Assembly (NCBI RefSeq): GCF_900104255.1
Contig: NZ_FNKZ01000001.1
Location: 898,001 to 962,000 of the forward strand
DNA: 64,000 nucleotides
DNA from: Pseudoxanthomonas sp. CF385
Lineage (GTDB): Bacteria > Pseudomonadota > Gammaproteobacteria > Xanthomonadales > Xanthomonadaceae
Reading direction: 5' to 3'
The translations under genes and the position numbers were made by a program. Within the stretch, counting starts at the first letter, position 1; each line of letters begins with the position of its first letter. The notes under the pieces were generated by a model. That model worked only from the letters and a program-made list of their open reading frames with translations. It was not told the DNA's origin and ran no database searches. Positions 56,836 through 64,000 of this stretch are shown one piece after another.

Positions 56836-58665
56836 ATGGCCAGTGACTACACCCGTGAACAGATTCTCGACATCGTCGAACGCCAGGCGCAGGCGAGCGG
56901 CATTCCACGCGATGACTTCCTGCGGTTCGCCTATATTGAAACAGGCGGCCGCTTCAACCCCGACGCGAGCAATCCCAGCGGCGCAAAGGGCCTGTTCCAG
57001 TTTATGCCGGGTACCGCGGCGCAGTACGGCATCGCGGGACGCGAGTTCGATCCGGCGGAGAGCACGCGGGCCGCAGCGGAGCTTTATCGCGACAACCTTG
57101 CCGACATCACGCGCCGTCAGTCGCGCAGCGGCCACGAGTTCCTGTCCGGGCAGGAATCGCCCAGTGGCCTTGACCTGTATCTGGCTCACCAGCAGGGCGC
57201 GGCAGGGTACGCCTCCATCCAGAGCGCGATCGCGACGGGCGACTTCACGCGCGACGATACGCGTCGCAACATCCTCAATAACATCAGTGCGCGCGATGCA
57301 GAGCGATTGACGGGGCATACGACCGACGAGCTACGTGGGCTCGGTGATCGTGAACTGGCCACGGCGTTCTCGCAGTATTGGAATGGCAAATACGCCGCCA
57401 TCAGCATTTCCGATCGCGGCATCCAGGCGGGCCAGCCCGATGCAGTTGCCCGTGAACGCACGTCGCCGCTGGCCGATGGCGTGCTTCAGGGCGGCGAGCG
57501 GGGCGAGGAGGTACGCGCTCTGCAGACATCATTGAACCAGTTGGGCTTCCGTGATGGGCAGGGTGCTGAACTGGAAACGCGCTCCGGCATCTATGGCGGC
57601 AGGACGCAGGAGGCGGTGCGCGCCTTCCAGACGGCGAACCAGCTGGAAGCCACGGGTACCGCCGACGCGCGTACGCGTGAGGCGATCGCGCAGCAGTTGG
57701 CGTTGCCGGAACAGGAGCGAAATCGTGCCCAGCCCGCCGCGGCACAACAGCGAGAAGGCGGGCTGACGTGGCCGACACCGGGCAACCGCGACATCAACGA
57801 GGCCGACAAGCCGCGCGAAGGGCGGGGTGAGTTCGGTACGCCGCGCAGTGGCGGCCGACGCCACGGCGGCATCGATATCCAGGGCGATGTGGGCGATCCG
57901 GTGGTCGCCGTTGCGGGCGGGACGGTCGTGGTGCGACCGAACAACGGGGCGGCAGGCAATACCGTCCACATCCGGCATGACGACGGTTCCCTCAGCAAGT
58001 ACTTCCATCTGGACGGGTTCAGCGTGCGCAATGGGCAGCGCGTGGAAGCCGGGCAACAGGTCGGCACCATGGGGCGGTCTGGCAATACCCCAGCACAGGG
58101 CGATACGCACCTGCACTTCGAGCTGTGGCGGGACGGCCGTCAGGTCGATCCGCTGCCGCAGTTGCGCGGTGCGAACCGCGATGCGGCGGTGTCCCCGCGG
58201 CCTGCTGCGCCGGAGGTGCTGCGTGACGGGACGTCGGGCGCGTCCGTGCGCGAGCTCCAGCAGCAGCTCAACCAGCTGGGCTACCGCGGCGCCGATGGCC
58301 GGCCGCTCGAAACCACGTCCGGCAAGTTCGGGCCGCAGACCGAGCACGCGCTACGCGCCTTCCAGACGGATCGTGGGCTGAAGGTGGATGGCGAGTATGG
58401 CGATCGATCACGTGAGGCATTGACCGCGGCTAACCGCGAGGCGACGCCTGCCGGGACCACGCCGCAGACGGCACGCGGAGAGGATGCACAGCGTTCGTTC
58501 GTGGACCGCATGTTCGCCGCCATGCACGGGGGTGACGACCGTGCCATGCGGCAGGCGCTGGATGACTATCTGAAGACGCCCGCCGGTCAGGGCTGGCAGA
58601 AGGAGCAGCCGGCGGCGGACCCGCAGGTCGCGCAACAACGCGATCAGACCGGTCCGTCCCGCTGA
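56836..58665 (+). CDS. Bifunctional lytic transglycosylase/M23 endopeptidase, candidate X-T4SS effector
   Basis: 609 aa. An N-terminal SLT domain (about 18-130, Glu35 in FAYIETGGRF, GLFQFMPGTA) cuts glycan strands. A PG-binding module follows (212-290), then an M23 metallopeptidase domain (332-440) with zinc ligands H343, D347 (HGGID) and H427 (HLHFE). A second PG-binding module (460-535) and a Q/R-rich tail close it. Residues 556-587 match the lipase tail. There is no signal peptide, as expected for a T4SS substrate. AGAGGAG sets the start at 56836. It should break both sugar chains and peptide crosslinks of a rival's wall. Confidence 0.85.
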   Translation: MASDYTREQILDIVERQAQASGIPRDDFLRFAYIETGGRFNPDASNPSGAKGLFQFMPGTAAQYGIAGREFDPAESTRAAAELYRDNLADITRRQSRSGHEFLSGQESPSGLDLYLAHQQGAAGYASIQSAIATGDFTRDDTRRNILNNISARDAERLTGHTTDELRGLGDRELATAFSQYWNGKYAAISISDRGIQAGQPDAVARERTSPLADGVLQGGERGEEVRALQTSLNQLGFRDGQGAELETRSGIYGGRTQEAVRAFQTANQLEATGTADARTREAIAQQLALPEQERNRAQPAAAQQREGGLTWPTPGNRDINEADKPREGRGEFGTPRSGGRRHGGIDIQGDVGDPVVAVAGGTVVVRPNNGAAGNTVHIRHDDGSLSKYFHLDGFSVRNGQRVEAGQQVGTMGRSGNTPAQGDTHLHFELWRDGRQVDPLPQLRGANRDAAVSPRPAAPEVLRDGTSGASVRELQQQLNQLGYRGADGRPLETTSGKFGPQTEHALRAFQTDRGLKVDGEYGDRSREALTAANREATPAGTTPQTARGEDAQRSFVDRMFAAMHGGDDRAMRQALDDYLKTPAGQGWQKEQPAADPQVAQQRDQTGPSR

Positions 58666-58679
58666 GACGGCTGCAAACG

Positions 58680-58709
58680 ACGCGGGTCGGTTGGAAGACC
58701 GGCCCGCGT
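58680..58709. terminator. Terminator-like hairpin after the second effector gene
   Basis: Arms 58680-58691 and 58698-58709 pair over 12 bases with one G-U, loop of 6. It lies between converging genes. No U-tract follows, so strength is uncertain. Confidence 0.5.
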
Positions 58710-58737
58710 GTCGATCCGGCGTCCGGGACGCGAGCGC

Positions 58738-59487
58738 TTAGAAGAACCAGGCGCGCCCGACCTGATACAGGCTGATGCACAGCACCAGCAAGCCGACCAC
58801 CTTCAGCACGATGCGCTCGGAGACGTGACGGACGAACCACGCCGCGAAGGGCGCGGCGATCGCGCCGCCGACCAGCAGGCCCAGCACGATCTCGAGGTGC
58901 TGCAGGCCGATGGTCAACAGGAAGGTGACGGACACCACCAGCGTGATCACGAACTCGGAGGCGCTGACGGTGCCGATGGTGGTGCGCGCCTTGCCCCCAC
59001 GTGCGAGCAAGGTGGAGGTCGCGAGCGGTCCCCAGCCACCTCCGCCGCTGGCGTCGAGCAATCCCGCGAAGAATCCGAGGACGGGCACACGCTTGACCTC
59101 TTCACGGGGCACCCAGCGGCCGAATGAGCGCACCAGGATCAGGATCGCAAGCGCAAGCAGGTACAGGTAGACGAAGGGACGGATGGCGTCGCCGGGAAGG
59201 CGCGTCAGCACGTAAGCACCCAGTGCGCCGCCGACGGAGCCGGAGATCGTCAGGCGCCAGAACAGGCGCTTGTCGATGTTGCGGAAATAGGCGTGCGATG
59301 CGCCGGACACGCCGGTGGTGACGACTTCGGCGGCATGCACGCTGGCACTGACGGCGGCGGGCGGCAGGCCCATGCTGAGCAGGATGGAGGAACAGATGAG
59401 GCCGAAAGCCATGCCCAGCGCGCCATCCACCAGCTGCGCGCCAAGACCGATGAGGATGAACCAGAAAAACTCACTGCCGAACGCCAT
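58738..59487 (-). CDS. TSUP-family (TauE/SafE) membrane transporter
   Basis: 249 aa with about eight hydrophobic helices in two homologous halves, each with a Gly-rich signature (GLGAQLVDGALGMAFG near the start, FAGLLDASGGGGWGP in the second half). These proteins move sulfite, sulfonates or other sulfur/organic anions; the substrate is not predictable. Marks the right edge of the T4SS locus. Confidence 0.87.
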   Translation of the reverse strand: MAFGSEFFWFILIGLGAQLVDGALGMAFGLICSSILLSMGLPPAAVSASVHAAEVVTTGVSGASHAYFRNIDKRLFWRLTISGSVGGALGAYVLTRLPGDAIRPFVYLYLLALAILILVRSFGRWVPREEVKRVPVLGFFAGLLDASGGGGWGPLATSTLLARGGKARTTIGTVSASEFVITLVVSVTFLLTIGLQHLEIVLGLLVGGAIAAPFAAWFVRHVSERIVLKVVGLLVLCISLYQVGRAWFF

Positions 59488-59550
59488 CCGCAGATTCCCG
59501 CCGGTGGGGAATCCGGCATCGCGTCCACACAGGATACCGCGCGCGGTCGA

Positions 59551-60039
59551 TCAGGCTCCGCCGAGTGCGCGGGTGAAGCGCAACGAGCTCTCGGTGAAGC
59601 CGCAGGCGCGATAGAACGCGTGGGCCTCGGTGCGATGCAGGGCGGTGGTCAGCTCGAGGCGGACGCAATCCGCGCTGCGCGCGCGACGGTAGGCTTCTTC
59701 GAGCAACTGGCGGCCTACACCGCTGCCGCGGGCTTCGGTCGCCACGACCAGCGCAGTGATGCGGCAGATGAGCGCACCCAGCGGCACGTAGTACAGGAAG
59801 TGCAGGCCCACGAGACCGCAGCCGGCGCCGTCGCGCCGAGCGAGCAAGAGCACTTGCTGGCGATCCGCATCCACGGCATGGATGCGTTCGGCGGCCTCAC
59901 GGGTCGAGCACGGGTATCCCAACTCCACCAGCAGGCGCGCTACATCATCCGCATCCCCCGGCATGGCGGGTCGGATGTCGAGGGGCGGACGGGTATCGGT
60001 CGCTGCGGCCGGTCGCAGAGGTGGACCGGCCCGACCCAT
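59551..60039 (-). CDS. GNAT-family N-acetyltransferase
   Basis: 162 aa. The acetyl-CoA-binding motif A is VVATEARGSGVGRQLLEEA (RxxGxG type), followed by AHAFYRACGFTES. The N-terminal 20 residues are low complexity, so the true start may be nearer ATG 59964; no ribosome site decides. Lies 5 bases past clp on the same strand and may be co-transcribed. Substrate unknown. Confidence 0.8.
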   Translation of the reverse strand: MGRAGPPLRPAAATDTRPPLDIRPAMPGDADDVARLLVELGYPCSTREAAERIHAVDADRQQVLLLARRDGAGCGLVGLHFLYYVPLGALICRITALVVATEARGSGVGRQLLEEAYRRARSADCVRLELTTALHRTEAHAFYRACGFTESSLRFTRALGGA

Positions 60040-60044
60040 GGACG

Positions 60045-60731
60045 TCAGCGGGTGCCGTACAGGACGACGGTCTTGCCGCGCGCGTGCAGGGCGCCATCCG
60101 CCTGCAGCTTCTTCAGCACGCGACCGGCCATCTCACGCGAGCAGCCGACCAGGCGCGCGAGCTCCTGGCGGGAGACGCGCAGCTGGGTGCCTTGCGGATG
60201 GCTCATGGCCTCCGGCTCGCGGGCCAGATCGTGCAGAGTACGGACGATGCGGTCGGTGACGTCCAGGAACGCCAGGCGGCTGGCCTTGCGGCTGGTGTCC
60301 AGCAGGCGCCGGGACAGCTGGGCGCCTATGGCGTACAGCAGCTTGGGGGCGTCGGCCGAGAGCGTGCCGAGGAACAGCTGGTGCAGGCGCTCGTAGCTGA
60401 TCTCGGCCAGTTCGCACTGGGTCCGGGTCCGCAGGATCACTTCCCGACGGTCGGACTCGATGAACAGACCCATCTCGCCGACGAATTCGCCGCTGCCGAA
60501 GTAGCCGAGGACCAGCTCACGGTCGTCGTCTTCCTCGGTGATGATGCTGACCGAGCCGCTGACCACGTAATACAGGGTGCCGGCCGGGTCGCCCGGGCGG
60601 AACACGTCGGCACGGGCCGGGTAGCGGCGCCGGTGGCTGTGGGCCAGAAAGCGCTCAAGCGTGGCGTTGTCCGGCGTCAGGGGGCTGGCGGCGGTGCGAG
60701 CGGGGGCTGCAAGGGGGATGCCTGGGCTCAT
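60045..60731 (-). CDS. clp: Clp, CRP-like global transcription regulator
   Basis: 228 aa. A cyclic-nucleotide-binding-like domain (about 25-140: RRRYPARADVFRPGDPAGTLYYVVSGSVSI, in parts) precedes an HTH VSRQELARLVGCSREMAGRVLKKL. The sequence closely follows Xanthomonas Clp, which controls exoenzymes and motility and is released from DNA by c-di-GMP rather than activated by cAMP. Start MSPGIPLA is chosen by length (230 aa in Xanthomonas). Divergent from speD. Confidence 0.95.
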   Translation of the reverse strand: MSPGIPLAAPARTAASPLTPDNATLERFLAHSHRRRYPARADVFRPGDPAGTLYYVVSGSVSIITEEDDDRELVLGYFGSGEFVGEMGLFIESDRREVILRTRTQCELAEISYERLHQLFLGTLSADAPKLLYAIGAQLSRRLLDTSRKASRLAFLDVTDRIVRTLHDLAREPEAMSHPQGTQLRVSRQELARLVGCSREMAGRVLKKLQADGALHARGKTVVLYGTR

Positions 60732-60848
60732 GGTGGTCACGGCTTGTAATTCAGGAAGCTTAGTCCGAATACGTAGCCCACGGCAAACGCAGGCCATGCA
60801 AGGGCTGGGCCAGTATGTGACGGTGTACCGACGGGCGGGCTACGGACA

Positions 60849-60877
60849 TTTCACTGTCACCCGCTATGGCGCATAAT
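60849..60877 (+). promoter_or_regulatory. Candidate speD promoter
   Basis: CATAAT (60872-60877) is a 5/6 match to the -10 consensus, with TTTCAC 17 bases upstream as a poor -35. Lies 40 bases before the speD start in the clp-speD divergent gap. Confidence 0.35.
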
Positions 60878-60917
60878 CCGCCCCCTTATCCGACACCCCC
60901 TGAGAGGGACCACCGCC

Positions 60918-61712
60918 GTGGTAAAACCCCTGCCTCGCCTGCGGCTGCAAGGCTTCAACAACCTGACCAAGGCGCTGAGCTTCAACATCTACGACGTGTG
61001 CTACGCCTCGTCCGAGGACGAGCGCCGCCGGTACATCGAGTACATCGACGAGGAATACAACGCCGACCGCCTGACCCAGATCCTGACGGATGTGGCGGAG
61101 ATCATCGGCGCCAACATCCTGAACGTGGCCCGCCAGGACTACGACCCCCAGGGCGCGTCGGTGACCATCCTCATCTCCGAGGAACCGGTGATCGACAAGA
61201 AGGATGCGGGCAAGGAGATCATCTCCGACGCGGTGGTGGCCCACATGGACAAGTCGCACATCACGGTGCACACGTACCCGGAGACCCATCCGGACAACGG
61301 CATCGCGACGTTCCGCGCCGACATCGACGTGGCGACCTGCGGCGTGATCTCGCCGCTGAAGGCCCTGAACTACCTGATCGAAAGCCTCGAGTCTGACATC
61401 GTCATCATGGACTACCGGGTGCGTGGCTTCACCCGCGACGTGAAGGGCAAGAAGCACTACATCGACCACAAGATCAACTCGATCCAGGACTTCCTCGCCA
61501 AGAACATCAAGTCGCGCTACGAGATGCTCGACGTGAACGTCTACCAGGAAAACATCTTCCACACGAAGATGCACCTGAAGGAGTTCGACCTCGACAACTA
61601 CCTGTTCGAGGAGAAGGCCAAGAACCTGTCGTTCAAGGAGCGCATGAAGATCGAGGCGCGCCTGAAGCGGGAGATCGAAGAGCTGTACCACGGGCGCAAC
61701 CTGTCCGAGTGA
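60918..61712 (+). CDS. speD: S-adenosylmethionine decarboxylase proenzyme
   Basis: 264 aa, the usual length of the enterobacterial-type enzyme. It self-cleaves at Ser113 in [13 protein letters not shown], giving a pyruvoyl cofactor. It makes decarboxylated SAM for spermidine synthesis. Other motifs ([22 protein letters not shown] in parts) are intact. Initiates at GTG with AGAGGGA upstream. No speE is next to it. Confidence 0.97.
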   Translation: MVKPLPRLRLQGFNNLTKALSFNIYDVCYASSEDERRRYIEYIDEEYNADRLTQILTDVAEIIGANILNVARQDYDPQGASVTILISEEPVIDKKDAGKEIISDAVVAHMDKSHITVHTYPETHPDNGIATFRADIDVATCGVISPLKALNYLIESLESDIVIMDYRVRGFTRDVKGKKHYIDHKINSIQDFLAKNIKSRYEMLDVNVYQENIFHTKMHLKEFDLDNYLFEEKAKNLSFKERMKIEARLKREIEELYHGRNLSE

Positions 61713-61768
61713 CGGGCGCCGCGGGTTACACCCCATTGGGGTGGCCCGGGGTAACGTGGGTTCAAACA

Positions 61769-61837
61769 GGCGGGACGACCCGCCCGCGGCGCGAGCCGCG
61801 CACCAGGACCGACGGCGGTCCGGAACGCGAGTTCCGG
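61769..61837 (+). ncRNA. Guanidine-II (mini-ykkC) riboswitch
   Basis: Two hairpins carry the diagnostic ACGR loops: GGCGGG-ACGA-CCCGCC (61769-61784) and GGACCG-ACGG-CGGTCC (61806-61821). Between them a CGCGGC-GCGA-GCCGCG hairpin (61785-61800) fills the linker. Directly after P2, CCGGAAC-GCGA-GTTCCGG (61820-61837) shares two bases with it and is followed by GCCGTTTTCGCTTT, a likely terminator stem. Guanidinium binding should favour P1-P2 pairing and expression of the exporter that follows. Confidence 0.85.
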
Positions 61838-61886
61838 GCCGTTTTCGCTTTATGGCCCGGGCTTCAGAAACCTGAGGAGTAGGCGT

Positions 61887-62201
61887 ATGGCGTGGGTCTA
61901 TCTGATGTTGGCGGGCGTGCTGGAAGTCGTATGGGCGGTAGGCCTGAAGTATTCCGAGGGCTTCACCCGACTCGTGCCCAGCGTGGTCACGGCGGTCGCT
62001 GCGGCGGCCAGCTTCTGGCTGCTGGCGGCGGCGCTGAAGCACATCCCGCTGGGAACCGGCTACGCGATCTGGGTGGGCATCGGCGCCGTCGGCACGGCCT
62101 GCGTCGGCATGTGGTTGTTCCAGGAGCCCGCGACGGTGGCGCGCCTGGTGTGCATCGGCCTGATCGTGGCCGGCATCATCGGCCTGAAGCTGGCTTCGTA
62201 A
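61887..62201 (+). CDS. gdx: Guanidinium exporter, SMR family
   Basis: 104 aa four-helix protein. Essential Glu is at position 13 ([18 protein letters not shown]), and the [15 protein letters not shown] segment is characteristic of the Gdx/SugE subgroup, which exports guanidinium rather than quaternary ammonium drugs. A guanidine-II riboswitch lies in its leader. GAGGAG lies just before the ATG. Confidence 0.95.
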   Translation: MAWVYLMLAGVLEVVWAVGLKYSEGFTRLVPSVVTAVAAAASFWLLAAALKHIPLGTGYAIWVGIGAVGTACVGMWLFQEPATVARLVCIGLIVAGIIGLKLAS

Positions 62202-62219
62202 GCCAGGACGGACGGCGCC

Positions 62220-62861
62220 TCAGAGGCGGTAGGCCACGGCCTTCATCAGCTTCGAGGCGCCGGCCATCAGGCTCGGGATCGGGGTCGGCAGCACCCGGGC
62301 GCCGGCGTGCTGGGCGTGTTCGGCATGGCGGGCCTCGTCGGCCTTCATCACCGTCAGGATCTCGCGGCTGCGCAGGTCGGCCGGGGGCAGGGATTCCAGA
62401 TGTTCGTCCAGGTGGGCTTCCACCTGGTGCTCGGTCTCCACCACGAACCCCAGGCTCCAGCCATCGCCCCGCAGGCCGGCCAGCGCGCCCAGGGCGTAGC
62501 TTCCGGCATACCAGACGGGGTTGAAGAGGCTGGGGCGGCTGTCCAGTTCCCGCAGGCGATCGGCGCACCAGGCCAGGTGGTCGGTCTCTTCCTGGGCGGC
62601 GTCCAGCAGGTGCGCCCGCGTCTCCGGGTCGCGGGCGACCGCCGCCTGGCCGAAGTACAGGCCCTGGGCGCACACCTCGCCCACGTGGTTGATCCGCATG
62701 AGGCCCGCGGCATGGCGCTGCTCGGCGTCGTCGAGGGCCACATCCGGGGTATCGCCCGCCGGATTGGGCCGCTGGGCGGGCGGATTGCCGAAAACGGTGT
62801 CCAGGCCACGCTGGGCTTCCACCAGCCAGCGGTCGAGGGGAGAGAGGCTCCGGATGCTCAT
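62220..62861 (-). CDS. coq7: 2-nonaprenyl-3-methyl-6-methoxy-1,4-benzoquinol hydroxylase (ubiquinone synthesis)
   Basis: 213 aa di-iron hydroxylase of ubiquinone biosynthesis. Carboxylate/His ligands are visible in [34 protein letters not shown] and [12 protein letters not shown]. Hydrophobic central helix [14 protein letters not shown] associates with the membrane. Start [13 protein letters not shown] is standard. Convergent with gdx. Confidence 0.94.
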   Translation of the reverse strand: MSIRSLSPLDRWLVEAQRGLDTVFGNPPAQRPNPAGDTPDVALDDAEQRHAAGLMRINHVGEVCAQGLYFGQAAVARDPETRAHLLDAAQEETDHLAWCADRLRELDSRPSLFNPVWYAGSYALGALAGLRGDGWSLGFVVETEHQVEAHLDEHLESLPPADLRSREILTVMKADEARHAEHAQHAGARVLPTPIPSLMAGASKLMKAVAYRL

Positions 62862-63031
62862 GCGCCCATTGTGCCGGCTGCCGGGCTGGACGTCTCGGGC
62901 CCGCCGGGCAGGTTGCGCAGACCCGCTGAGCCCCGTACAATCCCGCCTCTTCCGTTTCACCCTTCACAACGCGTGGCAAAGTTCCGCCCGGGAAACCGCG
63001 GAATCCGCCCGACCAGACACACGAGAGTTAC

Positions 63032-63460
63032 ATGAGCACCTTTACCGCCAAGTCCGAGACCGTCCAGCGCGACTGGTACGTCGTCGACGCAGCAGGCAAG
63101 ACCCTGGGTCGCCTGTCCACCGAGCTGGCCCGCCGTCTCCGCGGCAAGCACAAGCCCGTCTATACCCCTCACGTTGATACCGGCGACTACCTCGTCGTGA
63201 TCAATGCCGAGAAGATCCACGTCACCGGCAACAAGCTGGCCGACAAGAAGTACCACCGCTTCACCGGCTACATCGGCAACCTGAAGACCGAGACGCTGGC
63301 GCAGGCGCTGGAGCGCCATCCGGAGCGCGTCATCGAGACCGCCGTGAAGGGCATGCTGCCGAAGGGCCCGCTGGGCCGCGACATGTATCGCAAGCTCAAG
63401 GTCTACGCCGGCCCGAATCATCCGCACGCCGCTCAGCAGCCGCAGGTCCTGGACATCTAA
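63032..63460 (+). CDS. rplM: 50S ribosomal protein L13
   Basis: 142 aa, standard length. Diagnostic segments: [53 protein letters not shown] and [16 protein letters not shown]. Starts the rplM-rpsI operon; 2 bases separate it from rpsI. Confidence 0.98.
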   Translation: MSTFTAKSETVQRDWYVVDAAGKTLGRLSTELARRLRGKHKPVYTPHVDTGDYLVVINAEKIHVTGNKLADKKYHRFTGYIGNLKTETLAQALERHPERVIETAVKGMLPKGPLGRDMYRKLKVYAGPNHPHAAQQPQVLDI

Positions 63461-63462
63461 TC

Positions 63463-63855
63463 ATGGCTATCACTCAGAACTACGGCACCGGCCGTCGCAA
63501 GTCCTCCACCGCCCGCGTGTTCCTGCGCAAGGGTTCCGGCAATATCACGGTCAATGGTCGTCCGCTGGACGAGTTCTTCGGCCGCGAAACCGGCCGCATG
63601 ATCGTGCGCCAGCCGCTGGAACTGACCAAGAACACCGAAACCTTCGACATCACCGTCACGACCACCGGTGGCGGCATCACCGGCCAGGCCGGCGCCATCC
63701 GCCTGGGCATCGCCCGCGCGCTGGTGGAATACGATGAAACGCTGAAGCCGGAACTGCGCAAGGCAGGCTTCGTGACCCGCGACGCCCGTGAAGTCGAGCG
63801 TAAGAAGGTCGGCCTGCACAAGGCGCGTCGCGCCACCCAGTTCTCCAAGCGTTAA
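63463..63855 (+). CDS. rpsI: 30S ribosomal protein S9
   Basis: 130 aa. [19 protein letters not shown] at the start and the C-terminal [18 protein letters not shown] are diagnostic; the final Lys-Arg reaches the P-site tRNA. Usual partner of rplM. A GACGCG/CGCGTC hairpin (63858-63877) follows. Confidence 0.98.
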   Translation: MAITQNYGTGRRKSSTARVFLRKGSGNITVNGRPLDEFFGRETGRMIVRQPLELTKNTETFDITVTTTGGGITGQAGAIRLGIARALVEYDETLKPELRKAGFVTRDAREVERKKVGLHKARRATQFSKR

Positions 63856-63888
63856 CAGACGCGCTACACTACGCGTCACTGGTTATAC

Positions 63889-63963
63889 AGCCCCGTCGCC
63901 AAGCGGTAAGGCACCTGACTCTGACTCAGGCATTCGGAGGTTCGAATCCTTCCGGGGCTGCCA
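63889..63963 (+). tRNA. tRNA-Gln (anticodon CTG)
   Basis: Acceptor stem AGCCCCG pairs with CGGGGCT, discriminator G, and CCA is encoded. The anticodon stem CCTGA/TCAGG encloses loop CTCTGAC with CTG at 63921-63923. T-loop region GGTTCGAATCC is canonical. Reads CAG codons. Confidence 0.96.
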
Positions 63964-64000
63964 ACTTGAAGTCCAATGGACATCCGCAAAAGCCCGCCTC

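Noticed and set aside
54485..58665. Canonical XVIPCD at the effector C-termini
   Set aside because: I looked for GLxRIDHV-like and FAVQGxxDPAH-like motifs in both tails and saw none. A profile search could still detect a degenerate version.
1..64000. CRISPR arrays, prophage or insertion sequences
   Set aside because: No regularly spaced direct repeats, transposase, integrase or phage structural genes were seen. Only short palindromic repeats are present.

Overview
The window is a GC-rich chromosomal segment from a gammaproteobacterium of the Xanthomonadaceae/Lysobacteraceae. Four things point there. A Clp-type CRP homologue is divergent from speD and close to gdx, coq7, rplM-rpsI and a tRNA-Gln. 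The trp biosynthesis genes are broken up by unrelated genes. A bactericidal Xanthomonadales-type type IV secretion system (X-T4SS) is present. REP-like palindromes with the TGTGGGAGCGACG core occur between genes. The genus (Pseudoxanthomonas, Lysobacter, Luteimonas or similar) cannot be fixed from this sequence alone.

Layout. 1-6.3 kb: a cut-off lipoprotein gene, trpS, a small membrane protein, a metallo-beta-lactamase-fold hydrolase, an M28 peptidase, a stand-alone BLUF photoreceptor and a VOC protein. 6.3-9.9 kb: a branched-chain-type 2-oxoacid dehydrogenase operon (E1alpha-E1beta-E2) whose E2 linker contains a palindromic repeat element. 10-13.4 kb: a large secreted ExeM/NucH-type nuclease. 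13.6-19.3 kb: aromatic amino acid catabolism (kynA, hppD, hmgA) with a peptide transporter and a MarR regulator. 19.3-21.6 kb: two small unknown or lipoprotein genes and a Ca2+/Na+ antiporter. 21.6-27.6 kb: a six-gene group-2 Mrp Na+/H+ antiporter operon. 27.6-32.9 kb: housekeeping genes (epimerase, Mpo1-like, SMR, purC, DnaJ-like, rpe, YegS-like kinase). 33-39.6 kb: trpE-(Thr aldolase)-trpG-trpD-(ABM)-trpC-HAD, preceded by a likely Trp-rich leader peptide.

39.6-58.7 kb is the accessory region. virD4 and a mobilisation-like membrane protein are on the minus strand. Divergent from them is virB7-8-9-10-11-1-2-3-4-5-6 plus a DUF4189-like gene, followed by two immunity-lipoprotein/effector pairs: a class 3 lipase, and a lytic transglycosylase/M23 peptidoglycan hydrolase. 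I see no canonical XVIPCD secretion domain in either effector. They instead share a 32-residue ungapped C-terminal block with 13 identities, a candidate alternative secretion signal. The 587-bp divergent control region holds eight TTCAC/GTGAA half-sites in 100 bp, a good sigma70-like promoter and a CsrA-type GGA hairpin in the leader. The system probably injects lipase and peptidoglycan hydrolase into rival bacteria, while the lipoproteins protect the producer's periplasm.

58.7-64 kb returns to core genome: a TSUP transporter, a GNAT, clp, speD, a guanidine-II riboswitch with its gdx exporter gene, coq7, rplM-rpsI and tRNA-Gln(CTG). All calls are from reading the sequence. No database search was run.
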